Of a stretch of DNA of 26,028 nt, positions 7,574 through 14,417 are shown in pieces (within the stretch, counting starts at the first letter, position 1; each line of letters starts with the position of its first letter). The stretch lies in the NCBI GenBank assembly GCA_025997795.1, contig BNVB01000032.1, positions 1-26,028 of the forward strand, read 5' to 3'. The notes beneath the pieces were generated by a model. It saw only the letters and a program-made list of their open reading frames with translations. It searched no databases and was not told where the DNA came from. This DNA comes from Spirochaetia bacterium. Its GTDB lineage: Bacteria > Spirochaetota > Spirochaetia > Treponematales > Breznakiellaceae. Both the position numbers and the translations under genes were made by a program.

Positions 7574-8659
7574 ATGGCGGAAAACATTTTATCCATTGAC
7601 ACGGTAGCCCTTGACGAGGAAAAGAATGCCCTCAAAATCATCGACCAGACCAAACTTCCCGGAAAAGTGGAAATCCTCTATCTGACAAAACAGGAAGCTA
7701 TTTACGAGGCGATTTACCTTTTGAAAGTGCGCGGCGCTCCGGCAATCGGCGTGGCGGCGGCAATCGGCGTATACCTGGCGGCACGGGAAATAAACGAATC
7801 CGGCTACGACGGCTTTTACGGCAAATTCAAAAAAGCCAAAGAGTATCTTGCCAGTTCCCGGCCCACGGCGGTAAATCTTTTTTGGGCGCTTGACCGCATG
7901 GAAAAAGTTGTGCTGGATCACAAGGGCGAGACCCCGGCAAAGCTAAAAGAGCTTCTCCATGACGAAGCGGTTACGATCCGCGAAGAGGATATATGGGTCT
8001 GCAAGTCCATCGGCGAATATGGTCTTGGGCTGATCAAAAACGGAGACGGGATCCTTACCCACTGTAATGCGGGCCAGCTTGCCACGACACGTTACGGAAC
8101 GGCTCTTGCGCCGATCCACCTGGGCCGCGAAAAGGGCATGAACTTCAAGGTGTTCTGCGATGAAACCCGGCCCCTCCTTCAGGGGGCGCGGCTTTCTTCC
8201 TTTGAGATGGTTGCCGCCGGGGTAGACACCACGGTGATCTGCGACAACATGGCCAGTATGGTTATGAAAAACGGCTGGATCAAGGCATGTTTTGTCGGCT
8301 GTGACCGCGTGGCCGCCAACGGGGATGCGGCCAACAAAATCGGCACTTCCGGCGTGGCGATTCTTGCCAAACATTACGGTATCCCCTTTTATGTCTGCGC
8401 CCCTACCTCGACCATCGACATGTCGATTAAGGAAGGCAGTGACATTGTGATCGAGGAACGCAAGCCGGAAGAAGTTACCGAAATGTGGTACAAGGAACGC
8501 ATGGCCCCGGCGGGAGTAAAGGTGTTTAACCCAGCCTTTGATGTTACCGACAACGGCCTTATCACCGCCATTGTTACCGAGTTCGGCATAGCCCGCGCCC
8601 CCTACACGGAAAGCTTCAAAACGATTTTTGCGAAGAAGGCTAACGCGGGTCAAGCTTAG
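7574..8659 (+). CDS. mtnA: S-methyl-5-thioribose-1-phosphate isomerase
   Basis: Converts 5-methylthioribose-1-phosphate to 5-methylthioribulose-1-phosphate. The 361-aa protein is of the eIF2B-related isomerase family. It has RGAPAIG (53-59), the catalytic cysteine in THCNAG (Cys164), CDETRPLLQGARLSSFE (phosphate/sugar pocket) and the catalytic aspartate in GCDRVAANGD (Asp244). The 80-residue Cys-Asp spacing equals that of Bacillus MtnA (Cys160/Asp240). The family also includes archaeal ribose-1,5-bisphosphate isomerases, so a non-thio substrate cannot be excluded. Shine-Dalgarno GAGAGGAG precedes the ATG. The aerobic continuation genes mtnB, mtnD and mtnE are not in the window; dsdA, transketolase and a RuBisCO-like gene follow instead. 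Confidence 0.93.
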   Translation: MAENILSIDTVALDEEKNALKIIDQTKLPGKVEILYLTKQEAIYEAIYLLKVRGAPAIGVAAAIGVYLAAREINESGYDGFYGKFKKAKEYLASSRPTAVNLFWALDRMEKVVLDHKGETPAKLKELLHDEAVTIREEDIWVCKSIGEYGLGLIKNGDGILTHCNAGQLATTRYGTALAPIHLGREKGMNFKVFCDETRPLLQGARLSSFEMVAAGVDTTVICDNMASMVMKNGWIKACFVGCDRVAANGDAANKIGTSGVAILAKHYGIPFYVCAPTSTIDMSIKEGSDIVIEERKPEEVTEMWYKERMAPAGVKVFNPAFDVTDNGLITAIVTEFGIARAPYTESFKTIFAKKANAGQA

Positions 8660-8680
8660 TTCGCGCAGCGTTCCAGAAGC

Positions 8681-8710
8681 TTGTTTAATGCAATATATAT
8701 ACGCTATTAT
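8681..8710 (+). promoter_or_regulatory. Possible internal promoter for dsdA, leaderless
   Basis: TTGTTT (8681-8686) and TATTAT (8705-8710) are 18 bases apart, and the ATG of dsdA begins only seven bases after the -10 box. No Shine-Dalgarno precedes that ATG. This could be a secondary promoter giving a leaderless dsdA-tkt-rlp-pfkB message. The -35 match is modest. Confidence 0.4.
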
Positions 8711-8717
8711 TTGAATC

Positions 8718-10067
8718 ATGGAAACAAAATTAATTGGCAGTAAAACTGCTGAACAATGGGAAAAAGAATTTCCTGTCCTTGCCGAAACCGCTGCATTGCG
8801 GGAAGTATTCTGGATAAATCCCCGCTATAAAAAGGGGAATGTAGAATTGAATTGCTTTGGGGTCAGCCCTGCCGACATGGACGATGCCTCCCAACGGCTT
8901 GACCGCTTTGCTCCTTTTATTGCAAAGGCATTTCCGGAAACGGCAAAAGATAAAGGCATTATAGAATCGCCCCTGAAAGAAATACCCAAAATGCTGGAAT
9001 TTCTCCAAAAAGAAAAGGGAGCGGATATACATGGCCGGCTTTTAATTAAATTAGACAGCCAGCTGCCCATTTCCGGTTCCATCAAAGCACGGGGCGGTAT
9101 CTATGAAGTACTGGCCCATGCAGAAAAGCTGGCCCTGGAAAAGGGTATGCTCAAGGAAAGTGATTCCTACGACGTTCTTCTGGAAGATTCGTTCCACGAT
9201 TTTTTCAGCACCCGGGAGCTGGCAGTGGGTTCCACCGGTAATCTGGGGCTTTCTATCGGCATTATGGGTGCAAAGCTGGGCTTAAAAACGACGGTGCACA
9301 TGTCAGCCGATGCCCGGCAGTGGAAAAAGGATCTGCTCCGCAGCAAGGGTGTAACGGTTGTCGAATATGAAGCGGATTACAGCAAAGCGGTAGAAGAAGG
9401 CCGGAAGCTTGCAGGGCCTGCTTGTCATTTTGTCGATGACGAAAATTCCAAAACCCTTTTCCTGGGTTATTCCGTGGCTGCCCTGCGGCTCCAGAAGCAG
9501 CTTGAAGCAATGAAGATACCCGTAGATACAGAGCATCCCCTGTTTGTCTATCTGCCCTGCGGTGTCGGCGGCGGTCCCGGCGGTGTTACCTATGGCATAA
9601 AACGGGTATTTGGCAATGCCGCCCACTGTTTCTTCGCCGAGCCAACCCATGCGCCCTGTATGCTTCTGGGTCTTGTGACAGGTCTCCAGGACAAGGTAAG
9701 CGTCGGAGATTTTTGTATTGACAACAAAACCTGCGCCGATGGTCTTGCCGTAGGCCGTCCCTCCAGTTTTGTCGGCAAAGTAATGGACACTTTCCTGAGC
9801 GGCGAAGTCACCGTGAGCGATGAGCAGATGTACCGTCTGGTATACAAGCTTGCAGACCTTGAGGACCTTTGGGTGGAACCATCCGCAACAGCAGGATTTA
9901 TGGGGCCCCCGGGTCTCGGTTCCAAAGCAGGGAAAGCTTGGCTTGAGGAACGGTTCAGCGCATCGGAAATTAACAATGCAACACACCTCGTGTGGGCAAC
10001 CGGCGGCAGCATGGTTCCGGCGGGGGAAATGCAAAAATACTACGAAACAGGGAAAAGTTATATATAA
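8718..10067 (+). CDS. dsdA: D-serine ammonia-lyase (D-serine dehydratase)
   Basis: PLP enzyme that deaminates D-serine to pyruvate and ammonia. The 449 aa match the DsdA length (about 440). The PLP lysine is Lys123 in PISGSIKARGG. The STGNLGLSIGIMGAKLG segment is the fold-type II substrate/cofactor loop, and PCGVGGGPGGVTYG binds the PLP phosphate. EPTHAPCMLLGL and TCADGLAVGRPS are DsdA-type motifs near the cation site. It lies 58 bases after mtnA with its own possible promoter and no Shine-Dalgarno. Its relation to the surrounding sugar pathway is unclear. It may deal with D-serine independently, or eliminate from a pathway-specific hydroxy- or thio-amino acid; the latter is speculation. Family assignment is strong. 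Confidence 0.92.
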   Translation: METKLIGSKTAEQWEKEFPVLAETAALREVFWINPRYKKGNVELNCFGVSPADMDDASQRLDRFAPFIAKAFPETAKDKGIIESPLKEIPKMLEFLQKEKGADIHGRLLIKLDSQLPISGSIKARGGIYEVLAHAEKLALEKGMLKESDSYDVLLEDSFHDFFSTRELAVGSTGNLGLSIGIMGAKLGLKTTVHMSADARQWKKDLLRSKGVTVVEYEADYSKAVEEGRKLAGPACHFVDDENSKTLFLGYSVAALRLQKQLEAMKIPVDTEHPLFVYLPCGVGGGPGGVTYGIKRVFGNAAHCFFAEPTHAPCMLLGLVTGLQDKVSVGDFCIDNKTCADGLAVGRPSSFVGKVMDTFLSGEVTVSDEQMYRLVYKLADLEDLWVEPSATAGFMGPPGLGSKAGKAWLEERFSASEINNATHLVWATGGSMVPAGEMQKYYETGKSYI

Positions 10068-10095
10068 AAGACAAGAAACTATGATAAGATAAAAA

Positions 10096-10103
10096 GGGGG
10101 GGG
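10096..10103 (+). repeat. Homopolymeric G8 tract upstream of transketolase
   Basis: Five A residues are followed by eight consecutive G residues at 10096-10103, three bases before the Shine-Dalgarno TAGGAG (10106-10111) of the transketolase gene. A TATGAT hexamer at 10080-10085 would place a transcription start close to this tract. Poly-G tracts of this size can change length by slippage during replication. Confidence 0.6.
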
Positions 10104-10117
10104 ATTAGGAGTGTACT

Positions 10118-12136
10118 ATGAAAGACGGAGGAAACTCTCCCGGTGCTGTAAAAAGCAGCGTTAAAACTGATGCCGTACCTGTTGAATACGACAGCTGGAA
10201 AAAAGAGGCGGAAGCCGTTGCCGCGGGCATACGCCGCAGGGTATTGGCCCATACTATAGCCCACAACGGCGGCTATTTAAGCCAGGCCTGTTCTTCGGCG
10301 GAAATTTTCGCCGCCCTGTATACGCGGCTCCTTAGACTAAAGCCGCTGGACAAACCCCTGCTGCCTGCGGCCTTTCCCGGTGTGCCCGGCCCTGAGCGTC
10401 CGGCCCTGACCGGAGCCGCCTTTAACGGCGCGGACGATCCTGAACTTGACAACTTTATCCTTTCACCGGCCCAGTATGCCCTTGTTCTCTACGCCGCCCT
10501 GGTGGAAACCGGACGCATGGACGAAAAGGGTATGGAGGACTACAACAAAGACGGCAGTACCGTAGAAATGATCGGGGCCGAACATTCCCCCGGCATGGAA
10601 GTTACAACCGGTTCCCTGGGCCAGGGGATAAGCCAGGCGGCCGGCATTGCCCTTGCCCGGCGGATCAGGCAGGAAAGCGGCCGTGTCGTGATGTTTATGA
10701 GCGACGGCGAATGTGAATCCGGCCAATTCTGGGAAGCGGTACAGGCCGCTTCGTTCCACAAACTGGGGAATTTGCTGATCTTCGTGGACATGAACGGCTT
10801 CCAGTGCGACGGAAAGCGGGATACCGTTATGGAGATCGAGCCCTTCGACAAGCGGCTTGAAAGTTTTGGCGCGCGGGTATGGAGAATCTGCGGCCACGAC
10901 CTTAACGAAATTATCCGGGTGGGGGAACTGCCCCCGGTGGAAACACCCACCTTTATCCTCTGCGATACCGACCCCTGCTGTGATATGCCGGTCCTTAAAC
11001 AGCGGTATCCCAAATACCATTATGTACGCTTTGTTAATTCCGGGGAAAAGACGGAATATCAGAAATTCCTCAATGCCCTTAACGAAAAAAAAGAAGCGGA
11101 AACCGAAGGGGGCGCTGCGGAAGTCTCTTTGGAAATCCGCAGCAAGGTTCACGCGAAAAACCTGGTTAAGTGGGCGCTGGCCCATCCCGAAGTGTATGTG
11201 CTTTCCGCAGACCTTACCAGTTCCGTCGAGGCCGACGGTTTTAGGGATGCCTACCCGGCAAATTTCCTTTCCATGGGTATAGCTGAACAGAACATGCTTT
11301 CCTTTGCCGGAGGAATGGCCCGTAAGGGGCTTGTTCCCCTGATCCACACCTTCGCCGTGTTTATCTACCGCCGTTCCTTCGATCAGATCGCCATGTCTAT
11401 CGCCTACCCGAACCTTCCCGTTAAAATGTTCGGTTTCCTTCCCGGCATACTCACCCCCGGCGGTGCGACCCATCAGGCTATAGAAGATATTGCCCTCATG
11501 CGCGCCCTGCCCAACATGACCGTGCTGGAACCCGGCGATGCGCTGGAAGCGGAGGCGGTTTTGGAAATCGCCTACCGCATTCCCGGCCCTGTGTATGTGC
11601 GCCAGCTTCGCGGAGAAGTGCCCGTACTTTTTGACGGTTCGGAGCCGATACAGTTTGGCAAATACCGCAAGCTCGGTTCGGGCAAAGACCTGGTGCTGAT
11701 AACAAGCGGAATCTGTACCGAAGAAGGGCTGCGGGCAGCGATTGCACTGCGGGCAAAAGGTTTGGCTATAAGCCATTACCACATCTCCACCCTCAAACCC
11801 TTCGATCATCCCGATATTGTTGAGGAAATTGCCGGAAGCCGTTTCGGCGCGGTAACCCTGGAAAACCACAGCACCATCGGCGGCCTTGGCAGCATCGTTG
11901 CGGAAGCCATGGCCGAGGTGGGCGCCGGAAAACCCCTGCGCCGCCTGGGCATACCGGACACTTTTGTTCATGGGGCAAGCCGCCGTTATTTGATGAAAGA
12001 ATACGGTCTTGATGCCATGGCGTTGATCGCTGCGATTGAAAAATTGAGCGGTCAACGTTTCTCCATTGTGGAAGACGATTTGCGGAAAGGATTTACTCCC
12101 GCAGCTTTGAGCGCCGCAAAGGCAGAAGCCCTATGA
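10118..12136 (+). CDS. Noncanonical transketolase (single-chain)
   Basis: ThDP enzyme of transketolase family, 672 aa, with all three domains in one chain. The ThDP motif is SDGE...N (195-198, Asn226). GSLGQG lies at 165-170, and the catalytic glutamate is Glu390 in MGIAEQN. A charged linker at about 310-335 joins the halves, as in fused split-type transketolases. Against E. coli TktA, by eye, His26 and His473 equivalents remain (His49, His452), but His66 becomes Gln119 (LSPAQYA), His461 becomes Phe440 and Asp469 becomes Gly448. These residues contact sugar or phosphate in canonical enzymes, so ordinary pentose-phosphate chemistry is doubtful. Shine-Dalgarno TAGGAG supports the start. The TGA overlaps the RLP ATG, implying coupled translation and a shared pathway. 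Confidence 0.85.
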   Translation: MKDGGNSPGAVKSSVKTDAVPVEYDSWKKEAEAVAAGIRRRVLAHTIAHNGGYLSQACSSAEIFAALYTRLLRLKPLDKPLLPAAFPGVPGPERPALTGAAFNGADDPELDNFILSPAQYALVLYAALVETGRMDEKGMEDYNKDGSTVEMIGAEHSPGMEVTTGSLGQGISQAAGIALARRIRQESGRVVMFMSDGECESGQFWEAVQAASFHKLGNLLIFVDMNGFQCDGKRDTVMEIEPFDKRLESFGARVWRICGHDLNEIIRVGELPPVETPTFILCDTDPCCDMPVLKQRYPKYHYVRFVNSGEKTEYQKFLNALNEKKEAETEGGAAEVSLEIRSKVHAKNLVKWALAHPEVYVLSADLTSSVEADGFRDAYPANFLSMGIAEQNMLSFAGGMARKGLVPLIHTFAVFIYRRSFDQIAMSIAYPNLPVKMFGFLPGILTPGGATHQAIEDIALMRALPNMTVLEPGDALEAEAVLEIAYRIPGPVYVRQLRGEVPVLFDGSEPIQFGKYRKLGSGKDLVLITSGICTEEGLRAAIALRAKGLAISHYHISTLKPFDHPDIVEEIAGSRFGAVTLENHSTIGGLGSIVAEAMAEVGAGKPLRRLGIPDTFVHGASRRYLMKEYGLDAMALIAAIEKLSGQRFSIVEDDLRKGFTPAALSAAKAEAL

Positions 12137-13335
12137 TGTTTTTTGAAGGTTACGATGACGCAAAGACCCGTTCGCTTGTCAGCGGGAAACGTTTTACCGT
12201 TGTTTACCGCATAACCGGGGATGAAGAAAATGCCCGGCGCACCGCCGCCGATATTTGCGGCGAGCAGACCGTGGAATTTCCCCTGGTATGTCTGCCGCCG
12301 GGGGCCATACCGGAAGAACTGGTGGGCCGGATTGAGCGCTTTGAGCCGGAAGCCGGGCAGGAACCACCCGCCGGGCGAACGAGCGCCCCTCCGCCCCCGG
12401 CATGGCACGCCGAAATCAGCTTTGCCTATGAGCTGGCCGCCGGGGAATTTACCCAGTTCCTTAACGTGGTTTTCGGGAATATCAGCATCAAACGGAACAT
12501 CCAGGTCATTGGCATAAAACCCGGCGCTTGCCTTGACGGCGTACTAACGGGCCCCCGTTACGGTGTAGAAGGGATAAGGCGGCTTGTGGGGGTACATGAC
12601 CGCCCCCTGGTTTTTTCGGCGATTAAACCGATGGGGCTTTCTGCAAAGGACATGGGGAAGCTCGCGGGACAGTTTGCCCTTGGCGGTGTGGATCTTATCA
12701 AAGACGATCACGGTCTTTCAAACCAGGTCTTTGCCCCCTTTGAAGAACGGGTCAAATACTGCGCCGAAGCGGTGGCCGGAGCAAACGCAAAAACAGGGGG
12801 AAAAACCATTTACCTGCCCAATGTCAGCGCACCGGCGGAAATTCTGCTTGAACGGGCGGCACGGGCAAAAGAGCTCGGCGCGGGCGGTCTGATCCTCAGT
12901 CCCGGTCTTACGGGGATAGACGGGCTGCGGGCCGTGGCCGCCGCTGTTGGCCTCCCCGTATTCACCCATCCGGCATTTTTGGGCAGTTACGCGATAAACC
13001 GTGACGGAATAAGCTGCGCCGTACTGTTTGGAACAATCATGCGCCTGGCCGGGGCCGACGTTACGATTTTTCCCAATTATGGCGGGCGCTTCCCCCTTTC
13101 AAAAGAAGAATGCCTTTCCATTGCGTCGGCCTGCCGCGAAGATCTAAACGGCATGAAGCCCATCTTCCCCTGTCCGGCCGGCGGTATGGAAATTGAAAAA
13201 ATCGGCGATATGATTCAATCCTACGGAAAGGACACTCTTATTCTTATCGGCGGCGGGCTTTTTAGCATGGGCGGGGACCTCGTTTCAAACTGCCGCCGTT
13301 TTCTGGAAGAAGCAAGGAATCTTGGCTGTCCGTGA
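12133..13335 (+). CDS. RuBisCO-like protein (Form IV)
   Basis: A 400-aa RuBisCO large-subunit superfamily member, N-terminal domain about 1-140, then the alpha/beta barrel. The Asn of the NxxGN-like loop is kept (Asn116, VFGNIS), as are Lys165 (IKPMGLS, Lys175 equivalent), the carbamate-site lysine Lys190 with Asp192 (IKDDH), His279 (THPAF) and the phosphate loop LIGGGLFSMG (373-375). Changed are Glu204 to His193, Arg295 to Pro280, loss of the Lys177 position (one-residue gap), loop-6 Lys334 to Arg and Ser379 to Ala. True CO2 fixation on ribulose bisphosphate is therefore not expected; enolisation, isomerisation or decarboxylation of a ketose/ketoacid phosphate is. The KDDH pattern recalls the nonphotosynthetic Form IV group that includes apiose-pathway OiaX/OiaT (from memory). 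ATG overlaps the transketolase TGA by 4 bases. Confidence 0.85.
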   Translation: MMFFEGYDDAKTRSLVSGKRFTVVYRITGDEENARRTAADICGEQTVEFPLVCLPPGAIPEELVGRIERFEPEAGQEPPAGRTSAPPPPAWHAEISFAYELAAGEFTQFLNVVFGNISIKRNIQVIGIKPGACLDGVLTGPRYGVEGIRRLVGVHDRPLVFSAIKPMGLSAKDMGKLAGQFALGGVDLIKDDHGLSNQVFAPFEERVKYCAEAVAGANAKTGGKTIYLPNVSAPAEILLERAARAKELGAGGLILSPGLTGIDGLRAVAAAVGLPVFTHPAFLGSYAINRDGISCAVLFGTIMRLAGADVTIFPNYGGRFPLSKEECLSIASACREDLNGMKPIFPCPAGGMEIEKIGDMIQSYGKDTLILIGGGLFSMGGDLVSNCRRFLEEARNLGCP

Positions 13336-13363
13336 CAGTGCAAAAAAAAGGTGAGGTTTTGGC

Positions 13364-14248
13364 ATGAAAATACTTGTTTACGGATCTTTGAATATTGATT
13401 TGATTTTCTCTCTTGATCATATTGTAACTCCGGGTGAAACAATCAGCAGTACGTCCATGGTTCGCAGCGCCGGCGGCAAGGGTGCGAACCAGGCGGCGGC
13501 GCTGGCCAAGGCGGGTATGAGCGTGTATATGGCCGGCAAAATTGGACAGGATGGGCAGTTTTTGTTAGACCTCTTAAGGTCTTACGGGGTCAATACCGGC
13601 AGGGTGGTCCAATACGAAGGGGCTACCGGGCAGGCGATGATTCAGCTTGACCGGAACAAACAGAACTCCATAGTGCTGTTTAGCGGCGGGAACGGTCTTG
13701 TTACCGTTGAGGAAATTCACCAAACCATCGCGGAATTCAGTGCCGGGGATTTTGTTGTATTACAGAATGAAATTGTGCATGTTCGGGAGATCATGGAAAG
13801 CGCCAAAAAACGCGGCCTGCGGATATGCCTAAATCCCTCCCCCTGTAATGAGAAAATAAAAGAACTGCCCCTGGAATTGGTTGATATGTTTTTTGTTAAT
13901 GAAATTGAAGGAGCGGCCCTGGCGGATCTGCCGCCGGATTCCGCTCCGCAGGCGGCGCTGGATCGGCTGGTTAAACGGTTTCCTTTAAGCGAGATTATCC
14001 TTACTGCCGGGAAAGACGGCGCATACTATGGCCATGGTGAAACCAGGGCCAGGGGCGAGATAATCAATACTCCTGTGGCGGATACTACCGGCGCCGGTGA
14101 TACTTTTACCGGCTATTTTATCGCCGCCCGGGAGAAAAATATGCCCGTTCACGAGGCATTGGCAGCCGCCTGTAAAGCCTCGTCCATTGCGGTTTCCCGA
14201 AAAGGGGCGATGGAATCAATTCCTCTGGCAAAAGAAGTTTTTGCTTAA
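13364..14248 (+). CDS. PfkB-family carbohydrate kinase, ribokinase-like
   Basis: A 294-aa cytoplasmic sugar kinase. GGKGANQAAALAKAG at 37-51 is the first PfkB signature and DTTGAGDTFTGYF at 240-252 the second (catalytic Asp246, oxyanion GAGD). NPSP (157-160) and VNEIEG (178-183) are as in ribokinases. It lies 28 bases after the RuBisCO-like gene with AGGTGAGG as Shine-Dalgarno and closes the cluster. The substrate is probably ribose, deoxyribose or another pentose. Archaeal PfkB enzymes that phosphorylate ribose-1-phosphate give an alternative, since MtnA and RuBisCO relatives also take part in that pentose bisphosphate pathway. Not named rbsK because the substrate is not established. Confidence 0.87.
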   Translation: MKILVYGSLNIDLIFSLDHIVTPGETISSTSMVRSAGGKGANQAAALAKAGMSVYMAGKIGQDGQFLLDLLRSYGVNTGRVVQYEGATGQAMIQLDRNKQNSIVLFSGGNGLVTVEEIHQTIAEFSAGDFVVLQNEIVHVREIMESAKKRGLRICLNPSPCNEKIKELPLELVDMFFVNEIEGAALADLPPDSAPQAALDRLVKRFPLSEIILTAGKDGAYYGHGETRARGEIINTPVADTTGAGDTFTGYFIAAREKNMPVHEALAAACKASSIAVSRKGAMESIPLAKEVFA

Positions 14249-14286
14249 AGCTGCTATAAATTACACGAAAAGCTGCTATAAATTAC
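14247..14286. repeat. Two tandem 18-bp repeats, 22-bp period
   Basis: AAAGCTGCTATAAATTAC is present perfectly at 14247-14264 and 14269-14286, separated by four bases. The first copy starts inside the TAA stop of the kinase gene. The region from here to 14417 otherwise holds A-rich sequence and the grpE promoter; no gene is seen. Confidence 0.6.
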
Positions 14287-14364
14287 GCAAAAAAGGGCAA
14301 AACCTGTCAAAAAAGGCCCGAATTTGCTTGACGCTCGGCCCCCTAAATGGTTATTTTTTAGATG

Positions 14365-14393
14365 TAGAGAAATAATTTCCCTGCCACTATAAT
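14365..14393 (+). promoter_or_regulatory. Promoter of grpE-dnaK-dnaJ
   Basis: TAGAGA (14365-14370) and a perfect TATAAT (14388-14393) are 17 bases apart, placing the start near 14400 and leaving a leader of about 18 bases that contains AGGA. A second, weaker pair upstream is TTGACG followed by TATTTT. No CIRCE inverted repeat (TTAGCACTC-N9-GAGTGCTAA) is visible between 14249 and 14417. Confidence 0.5.
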
Positions 14394-14417
14394 AACAAAC
14401 AGGATATAAACGCTATT

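Noticed and set aside
10463..12055. 530-aa minus-strand open frame opposite the transketolase
   Set aside because: Shadow of a GC-biased coding strand; His/Gly/Phe-rich with no domain, and the plus strand is a clear full-length transketolase.
12133..13335. Genuine CO2-fixing RuBisCO
   Set aside because: Several catalytic positions (Glu204, Lys177, Arg295, Lys334 equivalents) are altered or missing, and no phosphoribulokinase is nearby.
14290..14325. Terminator after the PfkB kinase gene
   Set aside because: GGGC and GCCC could pair over 4 bp around a 19-base loop, but there is no following T tract.
14249..14417. CIRCE element upstream of grpE
   Set aside because: No TTAGCACTC/GAGTGCTAA-like inverted repeat is visible on either strand by eye.
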